DNA from: DAIOFH01 sp036745875
Lineage (GTDB): Bacteria; Planctomycetota; SZUA-567
NCBI GenBank assembly: GCA_036745875.1
Contig: DAIOFH010000067.1
Location: forward strand, 1 to 20,627
Direction: 5' to 3'
Length of the DNA stretch: 20,627 nucleotides
The notes below the pieces were generated by a model that made no database searches, was not told where the DNA came from, and saw only the letters and a list, made by a program, of their open reading frames with translations. Shown here piece after piece: positions 17,478-20,627 of this stretch. The position numbers were made by a program, and so were the translations under genes. Position 1 is the stretch's first letter. Each line of letters starts with the position of its first letter.

Positions 17478-17616
17478 TCACAATAATCCTGAAAAGGCGT
17501 TGCCAAAATATATAACATTAAAGCACAGTAGGAAGTTAGGTTTTTAAGTATTGCACGGAACAGGAAAAAAATCAAGCGGCAAAACCTGCTCTCAGCGTAG
17601 TCCATACATCTTTTCG

Positions 17617-17644
17617 TTGACAAGATGCGAGGATCTGACACAAT
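17617..17644 (+). promoter_or_regulatory. Predicted promoter of purC and the acyltransferase genes
   Basis: A perfect TTGACA -35 (17617-17622) is followed after 16 bp by CACAAT (17639-17644), a 4/6 match to a -10 box. Transcription from here would leave a leader of about 105 nt before purC. I see no known purine riboswitch in that leader. Confidence 0.4.
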
Positions 17645-17755
17645 TATTGCGAATGGCGTTTTATTTGGTGGAAACGCTGAAAGTGGTTTTTTCCCTTCCG
17701 GCAATAGGGTTTTACGCCGCTCTGCCGGCCACGAGTGACGAAAGATGGGTATCCC

Positions 17756-18649
17756 ATGAGCCAACCGCTGTACGAAAGCACGATTTCTGGTCTTTCCGCC
17801 CCCAGACGCGGCAAAGTGCGGGATGTGTATGATCTTGAGGACAAGCTCCTGCTGGTCGCCACCGACAGGATCAGCGCTTTTGATTCCGTATTTCCCACTC
17901 CAATTCCCGACAAGGGGAGGATTCTCAACAGCCTTACCCTGTTCTGGCTCAATCTTCTCGCGGATGTTTTGCCAAACCACCTTCTCACTGACGATTTGAC
18001 CAGTCTTGCGCTCACGCCCGAAGAAAAAGCGCAGTTGACCGGGCGTTCCATCCTGGCGAAAAAGGCCAAGGTTGTGCCATTCGAGTGTATTGTCAGGGGG
18101 TATATCATAGGGTCAGGCTGGAAAGAGTATCAAGCCTCCGGCAAGGTCTGCGGTATCCAGCTGCCCGACGGCCTCAAAATGGCCGACAAGCTTCCCGAGG
18201 CTATCTTCACCCCGTCAACGAAAGCGGACGTCGGCCACGACGAGAACGTTCCGTTTTCCCGCGTTGTTGACGATCTGGGGCAGGAAACGGCAGACAGGCT
18301 GCGCAACGCTTCCTTGGCTCTCTATACCAAGGCTGCCGAGCATGCCCGGAAACGAGGCATTATTATTGCCGACACCAAGTTCGAATTCGGCTTTCTGGAC
18401 GACGAACTGATTCTCATAGACGAGGTGCTTACCCCCGATTCGTCCCGCTTCTGGCCGCTCGACAAATGGACGCCCGGCGTCAACCCGCCGTCTTTCGACA
18501 AGCAATACCTCCGGGACTGGCTGGAAAAGGAAAGCGACTGGGACAAGGAACCGCCGGCGCCGCCGTTGCCGGAAAAGGTTGTTCAGGAAACACGGGCCAA
18601 ATACCTGGAAGCCTATGAGATCTTGACCGGCGCGAAACTGGCTTTGTAG
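17756..18649 (+). CDS. purC: Phosphoribosylaminoimidazole-succinocarboxamide synthase (SAICAR synthetase)
   Basis: A 297-residue enzyme of purine biosynthesis that joins CAIR and aspartate using ATP, in the cytoplasm. It opens with the typical RRGKVRDVYDLEDKLLLVAT. It contains both family signatures: VVPFECIVRGYIIGSGW and the metal/nucleotide-site IIADTKFEFG. DEVLTPDSSRFW near the end is also characteristic. The length fits the roughly 300-residue bacterial and yeast-type form rather than the short 240-residue form. The frame is open from a GTG at 17735, but I choose the ATG at 17756 because homology begins there; neither has a strong Shine-Dalgarno (a weak GGG lies 6 nt before the ATG). It is followed after 14 bp by an acyltransferase gene on the same strand. 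Confidence 0.96.
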   Translation: MSQPLYESTISGLSAPRRGKVRDVYDLEDKLLLVATDRISAFDSVFPTPIPDKGRILNSLTLFWLNLLADVLPNHLLTDDLTSLALTPEEKAQLTGRSILAKKAKVVPFECIVRGYIIGSGWKEYQASGKVCGIQLPDGLKMADKLPEAIFTPSTKADVGHDENVPFSRVVDDLGQETADRLRNASLALYTKAAEHARKRGIIIADTKFEFGFLDDELILIDEVLTPDSSRFWPLDKWTPGVNPPSFDKQYLRDWLEKESDWDKEPPAPPLPEKVVQETRAKYLEAYEILTGAKLAL

Positions 18650-18663
18650 CGCGATGGTCCACG

Positions 18664-19575
18664 ATGGCTAAACCGAAAAGCAAATTCCAAATATCCGCCG
18701 AGTACGCGGCAACCCGAGTGTTTTTTTCCATCATGTCCGCCTTGCCGTTGTCAATTTCGGCATGGGTGACGCGTTGTTTGTGCACAGTATGGCGATTGGT
18801 CGACAAGCGTCACAGGGAAAGGGTAAAAACTCAGGTGATGGAACGCACCGGAATATCGGAGGCCGATGCGGCCAAATTTGTCAAAAAGAATTACCGGCAT
18901 TACGGCAATCTTATCGCCGAGTTCTGTCTTCTGGGGAAATGCGGTCTGGACGAGGTGAAGCGGCGCATCAATATGGACGGCTTTGACCATTTTGTCAAAG
19001 GCTTGCTCCAGGAAGGCAAGGGCGTAGTGGTTGTCACCGGCCACCTGGGCAATTGGGAATGGGCGAATTGCGTTCTTACCGCCATGAACGAGCACGGCTG
19101 CGCCATTGCGCGGCCGCTCGACAACCCGCTCCTGAACGAGTTCGTCCGCTCGACCCGCGAGCGGAATGGTTGTAAAATCCTCGACAAACGCGGCGCAATT
19201 CGCGGGGCATTGAGATGCCTGAAGGACAATGGCGGTCTTGCCGTGCTGATCGACCAGGATGCCGGGTATCAGGGCATTATGTCGCCGTTCCTCGGCTTGG
19301 ATGCCGCCACCATTTCCACCCCGATCGAACTTGCCATAAAGGCCGGCTGCCCGATTATCGTGGCCGCCATGATTAGGGACGGCAGGCCGGGCTGGTTCCG
19401 TATGAACTATGGTAGGGAAGTACTGCGCGCGCGGGAAGGGGTCGACACTGAAAGAGAAACGAAGCGCATTCTCGACGCGGCAAATGCTGGATTGGGCAAG
19501 TTGATCATGGATACGCCTGATCAATGGTTCTGGGTGCACCGTCGTTGGAAAACCCGTAACGGAAGGACGCTTTAA
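18664..19575 (+). CDS. Lipid A biosynthesis lauroyl/myristoyl acyltransferase (LpxL/HtrB family), copy 1
   Basis: A 303-residue inner-membrane acyltransferase expected to add a secondary acyl chain to a lipid A precursor. It has a hydrophobic N-terminal segment (about 18-43), the catalytic HX4E motif in TGHLGNWEW (His127, Glu132), then IARPLDNP, GAIRGALRCLKDNG, LIDQDAG and the C-terminal WFWVHRRWKTR. All are family landmarks. The start ATG follows the purC stop by 14 bp and has no obvious ribosome-binding site, suggesting coupling. The next gene, 2 bp beyond the stop, is a paralogue with its His and Glu at the same residue numbers. Which acyl chain or position each adds cannot be read from sequence. 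Confidence 0.93.
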   Translation: MAKPKSKFQISAEYAATRVFFSIMSALPLSISAWVTRCLCTVWRLVDKRHRERVKTQVMERTGISEADAAKFVKKNYRHYGNLIAEFCLLGKCGLDEVKRRINMDGFDHFVKGLLQEGKGVVVVTGHLGNWEWANCVLTAMNEHGCAIARPLDNPLLNEFVRSTRERNGCKILDKRGAIRGALRCLKDNGGLAVLIDQDAGYQGIMSPFLGLDAATISTPIELAIKAGCPIIVAAMIRDGRPGWFRMNYGREVLRAREGVDTERETKRILDAANAGLGKLIMDTPDQWFWVHRRWKTRNGRTL

Positions 19576-19577
19576 CT

Positions 19578-20522
19578 GTGGTGAAGCGACAGGGACCGAT
19601 CAGAAACGGGTTTGAATATCTTGGTTTATTGGCCGGCTATGTGCTGCTCGGGTTGCTGCCTCTATGCATCTCCAGAGGTATTGCCCGGATCATCGCCGAC
19701 ATCTGGCGTGCTGTCGACAAACGCCATCGGAACAGGGTTATCGATCAGAGCCTGGCAAGCCTCGGCATTTCCAGGGATGCTGCCGTCCGTCTCGCACGCG
19801 ACAATTATCGCCATTATGTGTACACCGTGATGGAGGTGATCCGTTTGTCGCGGGTGCCGACGGAACGATCGTTCGACTATGTCCACATGGACGGCGCGGA
19901 CAAGCGCATACGGGAAGTGCTGGCAGAAGGCAAAGGGGCGGTGTTTGTCACCGGACATCTCGGAAACTGGGAATGGGGTTGCCGCTTTCTTGGCTTGATC
20001 GGCGGTTGCGATGGGGTTATCGCCAGACTTTTGGATAATCCCCGTATCGACACTTTTATCAATAATATACGCTATACTTCCGGATTGGAGGTCTGGTACA
20101 AGACGGGAGCCATCCGCAAGGCAATGGCCTGCCTGAAAAGAAACAGGGGCTTTGCCGCTGTGTTGGATCAGGACGGCGGCTGGAAAGGCGTGATGGCGCC
20201 ATTCCTCGGGAAGCCTGCCAGCACCATGTCGATGCCGGTGGAATTGGCTATGCGAACGGGAACGCCCATTATTGTCATGGCCCTGCTGCGTGATGACCAG
20301 CCGATGCGGTTCAAGGCTGTTTACAAGCGCCTGCATCGCCCGCGCCCCGATGCGAAACATGATGAAGAAACGCTTCGCCTGGTCACCGAGATCAACAAGG
20401 ACCTTTCGGAAATCATCATGGAATTTCCCGAACAGTGGATATGGATCCTCAACCGCTGGAAGACGGTGAAAACTCAGGCCCAGGAACAGGCGGAAAAAGC
20501 GGCCGCACAGGTCGGTGGTTAA
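19578..20522 (+). CDS. Lipid A biosynthesis acyltransferase (LpxL/HtrB family), copy 2
   Basis: A 314-residue paralogue of the preceding gene with the same layout: hydrophobic N-terminus (about 15-33), DKRHRNRV, the HX4E motif in TGHLGNWEWG (His127, Glu132), IARLLDNP, LDQDGGWKGVMAPFLG and WIWILNRWKT. It ends with an extra charged and Gln-rich tail (KTQAQEQAEKAAAQ). Translation probably starts at GTG 19578 (or GTG 19581), with GGAAGGA at the end of the upstream gene as ribosome-binding site; the stop of the first gene lies only 2 bp away. The pair may act one after the other, like LpxL and LpxM, but the second could also act on a different lipid. A terminator follows within about 40 bp. Confidence 0.92.
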   Translation: MVKRQGPIRNGFEYLGLLAGYVLLGLLPLCISRGIARIIADIWRAVDKRHRNRVIDQSLASLGISRDAAVRLARDNYRHYVYTVMEVIRLSRVPTERSFDYVHMDGADKRIREVLAEGKGAVFVTGHLGNWEWGCRFLGLIGGCDGVIARLLDNPRIDTFINNIRYTSGLEVWYKTGAIRKAMACLKRNRGFAAVLDQDGGWKGVMAPFLGKPASTMSMPVELAMRTGTPIIVMALLRDDQPMRFKAVYKRLHRPRPDAKHDEETLRLVTEINKDLSEIIMEFPEQWIWILNRWKTVKTQAQEQAEKAAAQVGG

Positions 20523-20559
20523 GAAGAAAAATAACCAACTTACCCCTCATGCCTGCGAC

Positions 20560-20584
20560 CCGCCTTGACGGCGGGAATTTTCGT
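20560..20584 (+). terminator. Probable intrinsic terminator after the acyltransferase genes
   Basis: CCCGCC (20560-20565) and GGCGGG (20571-20576) form a 6-bp all-GC stem with a 5-nt loop, followed by AATTTTCG. The stem is short, but the position 38 bp after the stop is right. Confidence 0.5.
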
Positions 20585-20593
20585 GTTTATACT
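20566..20593 (+). promoter_or_regulatory. Predicted promoter for a gene beyond the window
   Basis: TTGACG (20566-20571, 5/6) is followed after 16 bp by TATACT (20588-20593, 5/6). The -35 box lies in the loop and arm of the terminator hairpin. No start codon or gene is visible in the remaining 34 bp. Confidence 0.4.
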
Positions 20594-20627
20594 TGGGGGT
20601 AAAGCATTACGAAATCCGAAAAAAGTT

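Noticed and set aside
17735..17755. GTG at 17735 as the purC start
   Set aside because: No Shine-Dalgarno precedes it and the extra seven residues fall outside the usual N-terminus; it is not fully excluded.
17645..17755. Possible riboswitch or attenuator in the purC leader (GCGTTT/AAACGC with a later T-run)
   Set aside because: The 6-bp stem is weak, the T-run is 9 nt away, and nothing matches a known purine riboswitch core.

Overview
The window looks like a chromosomal segment of a Gram-negative (diderm) bacterium with a GC-rich genome and AT-rich intergenic gaps. Two lipid A acyltransferase paralogues and a signal-peptide-bearing TlpA-type thioredoxin support an outer membrane and periplasm. 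A sodium-pumping decarboxylase sits beside a pyruvate dehydrogenase-type complex. The fused 821-residue E1 and the shape of the oxidoreductase and FHA proteins remind me of the PVC group (Lentisphaerota or Kiritimatiellota), but that is low-confidence inference from memory; no marker gene here settles it. I see no rRNA, tRNA, CRISPR array, insertion sequence or phage gene.

Layout. Positions 1-3312 (minus strand) hold a four-gene operon for a membrane Na+-translocating decarboxylase of the oxaloacetate type: carboxyltransferase, gamma-like membrane subunit, free biotin carrier and beta subunit (cut by the window edge). It has its own promoter, a perfect 12-bp-arm palindrome at the predicted transcription start, and a 7-codon upstream reading frame. 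Positions 3526-4494 (minus) encode a type I 3-dehydroquinate dehydratase carrying a degenerate, truncated shikimate dehydrogenase-like tail, with its own good promoter.

Positions 4602-11650 (minus) form a likely operon read as DeoR-family regulator, E2 acyltransferase (two lipoyl domains, one clear and one possible subunit-binding domain), GNAT acetyltransferase, E3 dihydrolipoamide dehydrogenase and fused alpha-beta E1. It closes with a strong intrinsic terminator. Together E1, E2 and E3 make a complete 2-oxoacid dehydrogenase complex, most likely pyruvate dehydrogenase. Pyruvate released by the Na+ pump could feed it, which gives the two operons a shared metabolic logic (inference).

Positions 11957-13072 (plus) encode a Gfo/Idh/MocA-family oxidoreductase divergent from the DeoR gene; the 306-bp gap between them holds a probable DeoR operator and promoter. 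A bidirectional terminator separates it from a convergent TlpA-like protein (13164-14189, minus). Next is a 1037-residue FHA-domain protein whose long C-terminal part I do not recognise (14364-17477, minus). It is divergent from purC and a tandem pair of lipid A acyltransferases (17756-20522, plus), followed by a terminator and a promoter for whatever lies beyond the window.

The most unusual items are the FHA protein, the dehydratase with its shikimate dehydrogenase remnant, the architecture of the dehydrogenase operon, and the palindrome plus mini-ORF leader of the Na+ pump operon. None amounts to a proven new system from sequence alone.
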